Shown here piece by piece: positions 1 through 6,821 of a stretch of DNA of 6,821 nucleotides. The stretch is from Bacteroidota bacterium (GTDB lineage: Bacteria; Bacteroidota; Bacteroidia; NS11-12g; UBA9320). Every line of letters starts with the position of its first letter. Positions within the stretch are counted from its first letter, which is position 1. The DNA lies in contig DNBZ01000345.1 of the NCBI GenBank assembly GCA_003484585.1, forward strand, positions 1 to 6,821. Reading direction: 5' to 3'. The notes beneath the pieces are model-generated. The model did no database searches and was not told the DNA's origin. It saw nothing but the letters and a program-made list of their open reading frames with translations. Both the position numbers and the translations under genes were made by a program.

Positions 1-3000
1 CCTAAGGAGTTTCTTGCACTGGGGGATATAAGATATATGGGTACTTTTAGAGGCTACTTTACAGACTTTGCGGTAAAAGGAGATATACATACTAGTGTAG
101 GCGATGTGGCTACAGACATCACTTATAAGCAACTGGGGACTAACAATGCAGCCTATGCTGGCATATTGACCTCCCCAGACTTAGACCTAGGTAAACTGAT
201 AGGTAACAAAACAATCGGCACCACATCTTTTGACCTTCAATTAGCTGGCAGCGGTCTGGCTGCACAATCCTTAAACAGCAGTATATCTGGTCAAATAGGG
301 CACATTTCATACGCAGATTACGACTACAAAAACATAGTATTAGATGGTAAAGTTGCTCTAGGTTTATATGAAGGAGACTTCAAAATACAAGACCCCAACT
401 TCAATTTAGACTTCAATGGCTCTCTGGATATAAGCTCCGAAATTCCAGAAATAAAAGTACGAACCAACGTGTTTGCTCTTAATTTGAAGACATTAGGATT
501 AGATAGTCAAGATAACATTTTAAAATTTAACGGGATAGTAAATCTGACGGGGAGCGAGCTTGACAATATAACGGGCAGCATAGACCTAGACAGCTTTACA
601 ATGGCTAAAGGAGATAGCACCTACCGTTTGAAAAATGTTAAACTCACTTCAGAGAAAAGCGGAAACTATCGACAATATTCTTTAAAATCAGACCTCGCTG
701 TAGTAGATTTAAAAGGGAATTTTTTACTTAGTGAAGTAGACACACTAATAGAACATATTAAGCATATTATTTATCCATCTCAGTTTGCAAAACCTGTGCT
801 ACCGATCAAGAGTAAGAACATAGCAGCAGTAATATCTATAGATACGTTTCAAAACGTTTTTAAAGAATTAATAAATTCAGCATATTTCGAAAGCCTCTTC
901 TTAGATATAGAATACGACCATACAGCTGGGAAAATAGAAAGCACGGGAGGTCTCACTAATTTTAAGTACGACATAGTCTCTACACCTTTTATTGATTTAA
1001 AAATATCCAACGGCGGAGATTTCACCCCTATCAACTTTGGTATAAGCACTGGAGGCCTGCTACAAAACGACAGTATATTATTTGACCAATTAGATGCCAA
1101 TGGATTTATAGATGATGGCATAGTCAACTTTGAAACTACGTCTAAACGAGATAGCATTTTAGATATTTTGCTAGCTGGCAAGCTCACCTATATACGCGAT
1201 AGTATATCTGTATACTTAGATAATTCCAAAGTTAAAATATATGATAAAGATTGGACGCTAAAGAGAACTAATTTCCCCAACATAGTATCACATCACGGTA
1301 TTGTAGAGTTTAGATACTTTGACTTTAGAAATGAGAATGAAATACTTTTCGTAGACGCCTCCATTGGCGAAAAAGCAGACAAAATAAACGTAATACTTAC
1401 AGATTTCAAACTAGATAATCTCACTCCATTTATAGCAGGTTTTGACCTGAAAATAGCAGGGATAACGAATGGGTATATAGACGTATCCGACAGGCAAGGT
1501 TTCCCTATTATTGAGTCTGATTTAATAATAGAAGACCTACAGCTAGATGACGACACACTTGGCACGCTCACTTTACAAAGTATAAATAAAGACAACTTAC
1601 TAGCTGTAGCTATAGATGGCAGTATAAGTGGAGGACTACTTAATGACATGAAAATACTTGGAAGTATTGATTTTAAGAATATTCAGTCTCCTCTTAACTT
1701 AAAACTAACTACAGAAAAAAGTAGCATAAAACCTTTTGAAAAATATCTAAAGGGGTTAGCTTCTAACATCAATGGGTTATCTACTACTAACATTAGCATT
1801 ACAGGCCTACTAAACAAACCAAACCTCAGGGGGAAAATGCAAATAGATAATCTAGACTTCAAAGTAGATTACCTGCAGACCAATTACAAGGGAGATGTAA
1901 CCCTTGATATAGATTTTAATACTTTTAAAATAACCCAAGCTACTTTAACAGATAGAACCAACCAAAAAGGGAAGGTTTCTGGAAGCATAAACCATAGTAA
2001 TTTTACTGATTTTCGTTTCAATGTGAATATAGACGAGCTATCCAACTTTGAGATAATGAATACGTCAAGAGAAGACAATGAACTCTTTTATGGAACCGCC
2101 TTTGTAGATGGCAAGATGCTAATATCTGGTCCTATGGACGATATTCTACTTCAGATAAATGCAAAAAGTAGAAAAGGCACTGAAATCTTTATTCCATTAG
2201 ATAACGCATCTACTAGCGGAAAACTAAGTTACGTAGAGTTTGTAAATTTAAAACTAGACAATAACCAGCTAAACAAGACTTTTAAATCTACCGCAGGAGT
2301 GCGTATGGATTTTAATTTTGAGATTACAAATGATGCTAATATCACGTTAATTTTTGATGAGCTCTTGGGTGACAAAATAGAAGCTGCAGGCCACGGTAAT
2401 CTCAGAATGGAGATAAATACTTACGGAGATTTTAATATGTATGGGGGCCTAACTATCGATAGAGGAAGTTATCTATTCACAGCATTAGATTTAATTACTA
2501 AATATTTTACAGTAAAGCAAGGAGGCACACTGTTTTGGGATGGAAATCCGTATAATGCTAAAATAGACTTAGAAGCCATAAAAAGAGAGTATCCCGTGCC
2601 AAAAGCACTAGTGAGTGGCATAGTACAAGATGAAGAAGAGCTAGCCAACTACTCCACTGCTATACCCGTAGATTGTTACCTTAAGCTAACAGGTCTCCTT
2701 TTCAATCCAGAGGTGGCGTTTGACCTTGATTTTCCATCTCAATCAAGCCATAGTGCTACCGCTAACAACACCCTTAATACGGTGATAGAACGGGTAAAGC
2801 TCGACCAAGAAGAACTCGATAGGCAGGTTTTCGCACTCTTAGTATTGGGCACATTTATACCTCCCAGTTTTTCGGCAGGTTCTACTAATAATGTGGTTAC
2901 TGCAGGGGCTCGTCAACAAGTTGAAAAGGGAGCTGCCAATACAGGAATAAATAGTCTGAGTGATTTTGCCTCTAGCCAGTTAAACAATTGGTTAGGACAA

Positions 3001-3351
3001 CTAGACACTAGGCTACAAGTAGGAGTAGACTATCAAAATAGTTACGAAAGCGAAGCTGAACTTATACTATCTTTAAAAAGAAATTTCTTGAATGATAGGC
3101 TAGAACTAGCCTATTCAGTAGATGCTGCAGCACAGGGCTCTAAACCTTACGATGTGAGTATAAAATATGATATAAACGAGGAGGGGAATATTAAAATACG
3201 TGGCTTCCAGAAGCAAGCCAATGACCCCACTCTTGGTAATATAAATAACGTAACTACCACCGGAGTGGGCCTATCTTTCAGATATCAATTTGATAGATTT
3301 AGACTACGAAAGAAAAAAGTAAAGCCAAAAGAGGACACAAAATTACCGTAG
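1..3351 (+). CDS. tamB: TamB-family translocation/assembly module protein, C-terminal part (5' end off window)
   Basis: The frame is open from base 1 to the TAG at 3349-3351, so 1116 residues are visible. The ATG at 37 is internal: the 12 codons before it are open and read like the same repetitive beta-rich protein. Bacteroidota TamB proteins usually have well over 1400 residues, so the N-terminal anchor and several hundred residues lie upstream. The visible part is long, alternating beta-strand sequence typical of the periplasmic AsmA/TamB lipid-groove fold. The TamB C-terminal domain (DUF490) is clear: GDFNMYGG at visible residue 809, then a block with GSYLF, the FTVKQGGTLFWDGNPY motif and a DLEA strand. 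A barrel-like tail follows (RLQVGVDYQ, then TGVGLSFRYQFD), and the protein ends in a lysine-rich tail. By family knowledge, TamB spans the periplasm and works with an outer-membrane TamA/TamL partner in envelope assembly or lipid transport. No partner gene is visible. The next gene is convergent. Confidence 0.92.
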   Translation, partial: PKEFLALGDIRYMGTFRGYFTDFAVKGDIHTSVGDVATDITYKQLGTNNAAYAGILTSPDLDLGKLIGNKTIGTTSFDLQLAGSGLAAQSLNSSISGQIGHISYADYDYKNIVLDGKVALGLYEGDFKIQDPNFNLDFNGSLDISSEIPEIKVRTNVFALNLKTLGLDSQDNILKFNGIVNLTGSELDNITGSIDLDSFTMAKGDSTYRLKNVKLTSEKSGNYRQYSLKSDLAVVDLKGNFLLSEVDTLIEHIKHIIYPSQFAKPVLPIKSKNIAAVISIDTFQNVFKELINSAYFESLFLDIEYDHTAGKIESTGGLTNFKYDIVSTPFIDLKISNGGDFTPINFGISTGGLLQNDSILFDQLDANGFIDDGIVNFETTSKRDSILDILLAGKLTYIRDSISVYLDNSKVKIYDKDWTLKRTNFPNIVSHHGIVEFRYFDFRNENEILFVDASIGEKADKINVILTDFKLDNLTPFIAGFDLKIAGITNGYIDVSDRQGFPIIESDLIIEDLQLDDDTLGTLTLQSINKDNLLAVAIDGSISGGLLNDMKILGSIDFKNIQSPLNLKLTTEKSSIKPFEKYLKGLASNINGLSTTNISITGLLNKPNLRGKMQIDNLDFKVDYLQTNYKGDVTLDIDFNTFKITQATLTDRTNQKGKVSGSINHSNFTDFRFNVNIDELSNFEIMNTSREDNELFYGTAFVDGKMLISGPMDDILLQINAKSRKGTEIFIPLDNASTSGKLSYVEFVNLKLDNNQLNKTFKSTAGVRMDFNFEITNDANITLIFDELLGDKIEAAGHGNLRMEINTYGDFNMYGGLTIDRGSYLFTALDLITKYFTVKQGGTLFWDGNPYNAKIDLEAIKREYPVPKALVSGIVQDEEELANYSTAIPVDCYLKLTGLLFNPEVAFDLDFPSQSSHSATANNTLNTVIERVKLDQEELDRQVFALLVLGTFIPPSFSAGSTNNVVTAGARQQVEKGAANTGINSLSDFASSQLNNWLGQLDTRLQVGVDYQNSYESEAELILSLKRNFLNDRLELAYSVDAAAQGSKPYDVSIKYDINEEGNIKIRGFQKQANDPTLGNINNVTTTGVGLSFRYQFDRFRLRKKKVKPKEDTKLP

Positions 3352-3437
3352 ATTAGCAATACAATTTTTAAGACCTACGTTTAGTATTATTGGGCACTAA
3401 TACAATAGAAGTGCGGCCTTAGTAAACCCTTATTTTT
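3352..3437. terminator. Convergent gap with AT-rich hairpins, possible bidirectional terminator
   Basis: This 86-bp stretch separates the converging ends of the tamB gene and the propeller lipoprotein gene. It holds a perfect 6-bp stem GTATTA/TAATAC (3384-3389 with 3398-3403, 8-nt loop). A mutually exclusive 5-bp stem GCACT/AGTGC (3394-3398 with 3410-3414) overlaps it. A T7 run at 3433-3439 could act as a U-tract for rightward transcripts, but no strong GC stem sits directly before it. The position suits transcription termination. The stems are weak, so this is not a convincing intrinsic terminator. Confidence 0.3.
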
Positions 3438-4631
3438 TTATTGAAAGTCCGTTGTAAGTTTAAACCTAAGCACACGCTGATTACCAGCATCACAAATCCA
3501 AACTATACGATTTTTATATGCTACGGCAGTTGGGTTATTAAACTGAGACAAGCCCGTTCCTGTACCTCCAAAGCTCGCAAGCTGATACTTGGTACTAGCT
3601 GCCCCTGTAGGGGGTTTCACCCCTTCTAGCCCCGTTACTGTAAATTGATAAAAAGAGTCTTTGCTTCTATCTACCACAAAAATGAAATTAGTACCATCAC
3701 CGGTTACTAACGTAGAGACAGGTTCGCTAAATTTATTAGATTCTGTTAGATTACCATCAGATACTGTTGCGTCACTTTCAAAAAGAATTCGAGGCTCATA
3801 ATTAGCACCAAAATCAGTTTCTATGTAATCTATTATTTGAACTTTGATAGATGTGTTTTCTGAAATAGAAGTGAATACAAAATGATCTGGACCTCCAGCA
3901 GATATCTGTGGCGGCTGTACAAAACTAGAGATCCCAACTGGTTGTTTAAAATAATTTCTAAATAGGCCACTTGGCGTATTCACACTTACAGGAGTCAGAT
4001 ATTTCCCATCTCTATCAAATAAAAGCACCGCATCATCCGGACCCCCAAATTTTTGAGGATTATTATCTGTTCCACTTCTAGTGACATAAAATCTATTGTC
4101 CTCTAAAACAGCGATCTTATTTAGACTCACTTGTGCGTCACTAGAGGAGAATGTAGTTTTAAAGTAGAAAGGGTGAATAATAGTGTCTACCACTCGTGCG
4201 TACTCTAAGCCAAAATTAGCCCCAGGACCGTGCATATCTACTTTGTAAATGCAGTTAACTACGAAGTCTTGGCCTGCTACTTTAGTTTCTATAGTACCAA
4301 TGGCAAGTAAATCTAGGCGTCTGTTTTGAGCTATTGATTTCACCCCTTGCAGCTTAAAACGTTTAAGAATTCTACCACTTTCGTCCATAGAAATAATCTC
4401 TTCGGTAGCCTGATCAACTACGTACATCAACTCATCGAAACCTGCAAGAATATCCACCGGGTTTACAAAATCTGTAAGGGCAGGCTGCACAGGCACATAG
4501 GCTACTTCTCTAGGAGAATACTCTGGGACCTCTATGAAATCTGTACTTGTTTTTTTACCAAAGAATCCTTCACATGCAGTAAGCGAAAAAAGTACGATAA
4601 CATATAGGCTTAACTTCACTGTTCGATTCAT
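3438..4631 (-). CDS. Lipoprotein with NHL-like beta-propeller repeats
   Basis: The 397-residue protein starts at ATG 4631-4629. A clear lipoprotein signal runs from residue 1 to 20: basic MNRTVK, a hydrophobic core, and lipobox LTAC with Cys20 as the lipidation site. The sequence after Cys20 (EGFFGKK) lacks the acidic export tag, so a periplasm-facing outer-membrane lipoprotein is the simpler inference. The mature part has spaced NHL/propeller-like blades: NPVDI..LMYVVDQ..EII near 57-80, a central FYVTRSG..AVLLFDRDGKYL segment near 181-212, FIFVVDRSKDSFYQF near 316-330, and the best match FNNPTAV..RIVWICDAGNQRVLRF at 364-390. NHL-type propellers usually bind proteins or glycans; no catalytic residues are apparent. 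The start overlaps the stop of the upstream PorV/PorQ-like gene by ATGA, implying translational coupling and a shared role. The exact ligand and blade number are unknown. Confidence 0.85.
   Translation of the reverse strand: MNRTVKLSLYVIVLFSLTACEGFFGKKTSTDFIEVPEYSPREVAYVPVQPALTDFVNPVDILAGFDELMYVVDQATEEIISMDESGRILKRFKLQGVKSIAQNRRLDLLAIGTIETKVAGQDFVVNCIYKVDMHGPGANFGLEYARVVDTIIHPFYFKTTFSSSDAQVSLNKIAVLEDNRFYVTRSGTDNNPQKFGGPDDAVLLFDRDGKYLTPVSVNTPSGLFRNYFKQPVGISSFVQPPQISAGGPDHFVFTSISENTSIKVQIIDYIETDFGANYEPRILFESDATVSDGNLTESNKFSEPVSTLVTGDGTNFIFVVDRSKDSFYQFTVTGLEGVKPPTGAASTKYQLASFGGTGTGLSQFNNPTAVAYKNRIVWICDAGNQRVLRFKLTTDFQ
4628..4631 (-). other. ATGA stop/start overlap (translational coupling)
   Basis: Read on the minus strand, these four bases are ATGA. 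The TGA ends the PorV/PorQ-like gene and the ATG begins the propeller lipoprotein gene. This arrangement lets a terminating ribosome restart on the next gene, and it fixes the lipoprotein start independently of a Shine-Dalgarno site. Confidence 0.9.
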
Positions 4632-5623
4632 CTTTTGTCGTTGTTAAAAGGTAGATTTATACCAAATATATGCTGCACACCCATTCTATTGGTTGGATTA
4701 ATTCCATAGTCTATATAAAGTGGGTGATGCCCTATTCTGGTTTTCACACCAAGGCCAGCCGTAGGATAATTTTGTCCTTTTACGCTCAGCTTATATCCAA
4801 GTCTCACAAAAAGAAGTTCTTTCAGATTCAACTCTCCGCCTAATCTTATATTTTCTGCATTATCACTTGGGTGATTAAGCTCTGCAGCTACTGATATTTT
4901 TTTACCCTCAGTTTCGTAGGCTGTGAGCGAGAAGCCCATTTTGAAAAGTGCTGGCGTAGTATATTTTTCTAATGATACATCTGTCCTATTATAATCTGTT
5001 TCTAAGTCTGCACCCTTCATTTGCGAGTTACCTCCAAAATTTTTGACTGCCACAGCGAAAGTTAGATCTTTAAAATCTGTAGTATATAGAAATCCAATAT
5101 CTGCGGTAACCGTATGATTCGTATAGGTAGCGATGCCTTCGTACACATATTTCACACCTACTCCTATACTAAATCTATCTGAAAGTTGCTGAGCATAGTT
5201 GCCACCTATAGCTGTATTATTAGCATAGAACAGTTGGCCGGTTCCGTTTGGCTTAAACTCCGTACGCACTTCCATCGCACCACTGTTGAAGCTATTCACA
5301 TTGAGACCTACAACACCACCTCCTTTTAATTTTAACGCTCCACCTATATAACTTTGATTGATCCCTGCTCCTATAGCAATATTACTAAGAGCTATACCTG
5401 AGTTCTTTATTTTGACAAGTCCTGCCGGATTATTTTCTGAGCTAAAAAGAGAACCTTCGCTAGCTACGCTTGCTCCAGCCATACCAAAAGAAACAGGGTT
5501 TAAATCGTTTTTTAAGAAACTAAGAGCGGATAGTCCAGCTCTTTGTCCCCCAAAATTTGGCAGTAGTTGACCGTAACTGGTATAGGCTAATGCCACTAGG
5601 CAAATAAGGTTTAATACTCTCAA
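4628..5623 (-). CDS. PorV/PorQ-family outer-membrane beta-barrel protein
   Basis: The protein has 331 residues. The only usable start in frame before an upstream stop (TAG at 5650-5648) is TTG at 5623-5621. It gives a good signal peptide: Arg2, then a hydrophobic core, with likely cleavage after SYG before Gln19. Family marks are GMAGASVA at 47-54, NPAGL at 65-69, PNGTG at 125-129, SDRFSIGVGVKY at 148-159 and the VAVKNFGG strand at 191-198. These fit the PorV/PorQ family of FadL-like outer-membrane barrels. Some members (PorV, PorQ) are shuttle or attachment components of type IX secretion; many others are uncharacterised paralogues. No other type IX gene is visible here, so a specific PorV or PorQ role is not supported. 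The TGA stop overlaps the ATG of the following lipoprotein gene (ATGA, 4631-4628), so the two very likely form an operon. Confidence 0.87.
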   Translation of the reverse strand: MRVLNLICLVALAYTSYGQLLPNFGGQRAGLSALSFLKNDLNPVSFGMAGASVASEGSLFSSENNPAGLVKIKNSGIALSNIAIGAGINQSYIGGALKLKGGGVVGLNVNSFNSGAMEVRTEFKPNGTGQLFYANNTAIGGNYAQQLSDRFSIGVGVKYVYEGIATYTNHTVTADIGFLYTTDFKDLTFAVAVKNFGGNSQMKGADLETDYNRTDVSLEKYTTPALFKMGFSLTAYETEGKKISVAAELNHPSDNAENIRLGGELNLKELLFVRLGYKLSVKGQNYPTAGLGVKTRIGHHPLYIDYGINPTNRMGVQHIFGINLPFNNDKR

Positions 5624-5675
5624 AACGCAAGGGCAAACATACGCTACCTAGGCAAGAGAAAGCGTCATTTCTAGA

Positions 5676-5710
5676 TTAAATTATCGTTATGTATCCACAT
5701 ATACTTCAAA
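5676..5710 (-). promoter_or_regulatory. Possible promoter for the PorV/PorQ-like operon
   Basis: Read on the minus strand there is TTTG (5710-5707), a 23-nt spacer, then TAATTTAA (5683-5676). This resembles the Bacteroidota -33 TTTG and -7 TAnnTTTG pattern, but the second box is imperfect. Transcription would begin near 5669, leaving a leader of roughly 45 nt. That leader contains a 5-bp inverted repeat (ACGCT 5641-5645 with AGCGT 5661-5665). The match is weak. Confidence 0.2.
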
Positions 5711-5748
5711 CAATTAAGACTCACTAAGCTAGCACCACCCTATTACCC

Positions 5749-5781
5749 TTTGGTATTCTAGTACCATTTGACCTTTATTTG
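5749..5781 (+). promoter_or_regulatory. Possible Bacteroidota-type promoter for the metalloprotease gene
   Basis: TTTG at 5749-5752 is followed after 21 nt by TTTATTTG at 5774-5781, which matches the -7 consensus TAnnTTTG at all but one constrained position. The spacing fits the -33/-7 pattern known from this phylum. Initiation would fall near 5788. That is downstream of the TTG at 5768 and about 16 nt before the TTG at 5804, so the element favours the shorter protein. Confidence 0.35.
5751..5766. promoter_or_regulatory. 16-bp dyad TGGTA-N6-TACCA, possible operator
   Basis: A perfect 5-bp inverted repeat, TGGTA (5751-5755) and TACCA (5762-5766), surrounds TTCTAG. It overlaps the candidate -33 element of the metalloprotease gene. 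The same stretch also forms an imperfect direct repeat, TACCCTTTG (5744-5752) and TACCATTTG (5762-5770), with an 18-bp period. The size and position suit a repressor or activator site, but no regulator gene is visible and a dyad this short may arise by chance. Confidence 0.25.
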
Positions 5782-5803
5782 TATTACAACACCAATAAAA
5801 AAC

Positions 5804-6580
5804 TTGACATACTCTAAATTAAGATACATAGCAATCTGCTCATTACTAGTACTCTGTAGCCAATCCTGCAAAGATAACGAGGAGCTAACTCCAACAGAAC
5901 TGACCTTTGTCGAAAATTTTTATACTAATGCAACTGACCTAGACATAATAGTAGCATACGAAACTGGGGCAGAGCCATACATATCTTATAATGGCAAGTC
6001 AGCTTGGGAAGTAGCAGAGGATAACATAAATGAGCTTTTCGACGGCAGAAATATATCTCTTACGATACCTAAGGAGCTAGACCAAATGACCAATCTAGGC
6101 AGACTAGAGCAGAATAACTATACCCGTGAAAACATAATAGACTATAGCACTGAGCTCCAAAAATACTCCAATAAGGACGGACAAAAAGGAATAACGTTGC
6201 TGTTCTTAGATGGCTACTACATAAAAGACGGACAAGCCAATAAAAATATTCTAGGACTCAATATTAACAACACTTCTATTTTAGTCATTTTCAAGCCAGT
6301 GGTAGAGTCTGCTGCCAACTCCGATGCCGAAAAAGCACTAGTAGAACAAAGCACAATAGTGCATGAAATAGGCCATGCTATTGGGCTAGTAAATAATGGA
6401 GTACAAGCTACAACGGCTCATCACGATGAGGCAAACGGTGCCCACTGCACCAACACTAAATGTGTAATGTACTGGAAAAATGGTTCCGGGGATATCGCTC
6501 AATTCATTGCTCCATTTTTAACAGGAGGAAAAATCTCCTTGTTTGGGGATGCCTGCATTGCTGATATTAAATCAAAATAA
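5804..6580 (+). CDS. Lipoprotein zinc metalloprotease (metzincin-like), probably surface-exposed
   Basis: No ATG exists near the start. TTG at 5804 gives 258 residues, and TTG at 5768 would add 12. The 5804 start is preferred because it follows an A-rich stretch (AATAAAAAAC), lies downstream of the candidate promoter, and gives a compact signal: Lys5 and Arg7, a hydrophobic core at 8-18, then Cys22. The lipobox (SQSC) is loose. After Cys22 comes KDNEE, similar to the acidic tag that sends lipoproteins to the cell surface in Bacteroidota. The zinc-protease core is HEIGHAIG at 187-194, followed by HHDE at 206-209 and HCTNTKCVMYW at 214-224, whose VMYW resembles a metzincin Met-turn. The canonical third His (position 197) is Asn, so His206, His207 or His214 is the likely third ligand. 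The C-terminus has a CIADIK motif at 251-256. It resembles a group of Bacteroidota membrane metalloproteases; the substrate is unknown. Confidence 0.82.
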   Translation: MTYSKLRYIAICSLLVLCSQSCKDNEELTPTELTFVENFYTNATDLDIIVAYETGAEPYISYNGKSAWEVAEDNINELFDGRNISLTIPKELDQMTNLGRLEQNNYTRENIIDYSTELQKYSNKDGQKGITLLFLDGYYIKDGQANKNILGLNINNTSILVIFKPVVESAANSDAEKALVEQSTIVHEIGHAIGLVNNGVQATTAHHDEANGAHCTNTKCVMYWKNGSGDIAQFIAPFLTGGKISLFGDACIADIKSK

Positions 6581-6588
6581 ACTCCCTA

Positions 6589-6606
6589 GTAAGTCTATCA
6601 ACTTAC
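6589..6606. terminator. Short hairpin between convergent genes
   Basis: GTAAGT (6589-6594) and ACTTAC (6601-6606) form a perfect 6-bp stem with a 6-nt loop. It lies just after the metalloprotease stop and overlaps the stop codon of the opposing partial gene. No T-run follows on either strand, so a role in termination is only suggested by position. Confidence 0.2.
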
Positions 6607-6821
6607 GGCTTTGAATATTCTTTTTGTATGTACTCCTTGCGACATCTTAAGATTTCGAAATATAGCTCCAAGGCATCTACCGCTTCTATATAGGATGGAT
6701 GGAAGGAACAAAACTCCTTAAACTTCACCAACTCTTCATTTTCATAATTGGTAAGTGTGATGATAATCAAATCATCAAATTTTTTGCCAGATGCCTTGAG
6801 CTGTCTGTCCCGCTCTAGCAG
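6603..6821 (-). CDS. Unrecognised protein, C-terminal 72 residues (5' end off window)
   Basis: The minus-strand frame is open from the right edge to TAA at 6605-6603. It reads LLERDRQLKASGKKFDD, then a hydrophobic LIIITLTNYENEEL, and ends ALELYFEILRCRKEYIQ..YSKP. There is no in-frame ATG, so the gene begins outside the window. The fragment is charged and looks largely alpha-helical, with acidic and basic residues alternating around Leu and Phe positions. There is no signal peptide or membrane segment in the visible part, so a cytoplasmic protein is plausible. I do not recognise the family. It converges on the metalloprotease gene with only 22 bp between the two stop codons. That it is a real gene is supported by the clean open frame, the natural amino-acid mix and the tight convergent fit. 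Confidence 0.6.
   Translation of the reverse strand: MLERDRQLKASGKKFDDLIIITLTNYENEELVKFKEFCSFHPSYIEAVDALELYFEILRCRKEYIQKEYSKP

Noticed and set aside
849..2078. Three open frames on the minus strand inside the tamB gene (849-1187, 1293-1649, 1884-2078)
   Set aside because: They are antisense to a clear TamB coding sequence, and their Ser/Leu-rich translations are what the reverse of Asp/Asn-rich beta protein gives. None has a signal or domain.
3441..5570. Plus-strand open frames at 3441-3629, 4347-4607 and 5358-5570
   Set aside because: They lie opposite the propeller lipoprotein and barrel genes, which have convincing signals and family motifs. No independent support exists for the opposite strand.
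4628..5623. Naming the barrel gene porV or porQ
   Set aside because: The family match is clear, but there are many paralogues and no type IX secretion neighbours in the window.
5634..5641. Exact TAnnTTTG box on the minus strand (TATGTTTG) just before the barrel gene
   Set aside because: No TTG-type -33 element lies at the right distance, and transcription would begin only about 4 nt before the TTG start. It is probably chance in AT-rich DNA, though a near-leaderless transcript cannot be excluded.
5768..5803. Longer metalloprotease start at TTG 5768
   Set aside because: It would put 12 extra residues before the basic part of the lipoprotein signal, and it overlaps the candidate promoter. TTG 5804 gives a normal signal length.
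6362..6475. Calling the protease an archaemetzincin
   Set aside because: HCx4CxM is present, but the third His is not at the fixed spacing after HEXXH and the later CXXC is absent. The lipoprotein signal also does not fit that family.
1..6821. CRISPR arrays, insertion sequences, tRNA genes or prophage parts
   Set aside because: No spaced direct repeats, terminal inverted repeats, transposase or integrase coding, or tRNA-like cloverleaf was seen.

Overview
The window is AT-rich chromosomal DNA from a member of the Bacteroidota, probably flavobacterial or a relative. The evidence is the gene content: a Bacteroidota-type TamB, a PorV/PorQ-family outer-membrane protein, a lipoprotein with the acidic export tag typical of the phylum, weak or absent Shine-Dalgarno sites, and TTTG/TAnnTTTG-like promoter elements. 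Genus cannot be told from the sequence. No mobile element, CRISPR array, tRNA or rRNA is visible.

Layout from left to right: (1) 1-3351 (+), the C-terminal 1116 residues of a TamB-family protein whose 5' end lies outside the window. (2) An 86-bp convergent gap with AT-rich hairpins and a T-run. (3) A two-gene unit on the minus strand: a TTG-started PorV/PorQ-family beta-barrel protein (5623-4628) overlapping by ATGA with a lipoprotein resembling an NHL-repeat beta-propeller (4631-3438). (4) A divergent intergenic region of 144-180 bp holding promoter-like elements and a 16-bp dyad. (5) A lipoprotein zinc metalloprotease (+, best start TTG 5804, end 6580) with HEXXH and a cysteine-flanked Met-turn. 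(6) A 22-bp convergent gap, then the last 72 codons of an unrecognised minus-strand gene running off the right edge.

The four genes that can be interpreted all point to the cell envelope. TamB bridges the inner and outer membranes and works in outer-membrane assembly or lipid transport. The PorV/PorQ-like barrel is predicted in the outer membrane, and the co-translated propeller lipoprotein is a candidate partner for it. The metalloprotease carries a CKDNEE motif that suggests surface display. The most interesting points are the translationally coupled barrel/propeller pair and the non-canonical zinc site of the protease. Nothing in the window by itself proves a new system.
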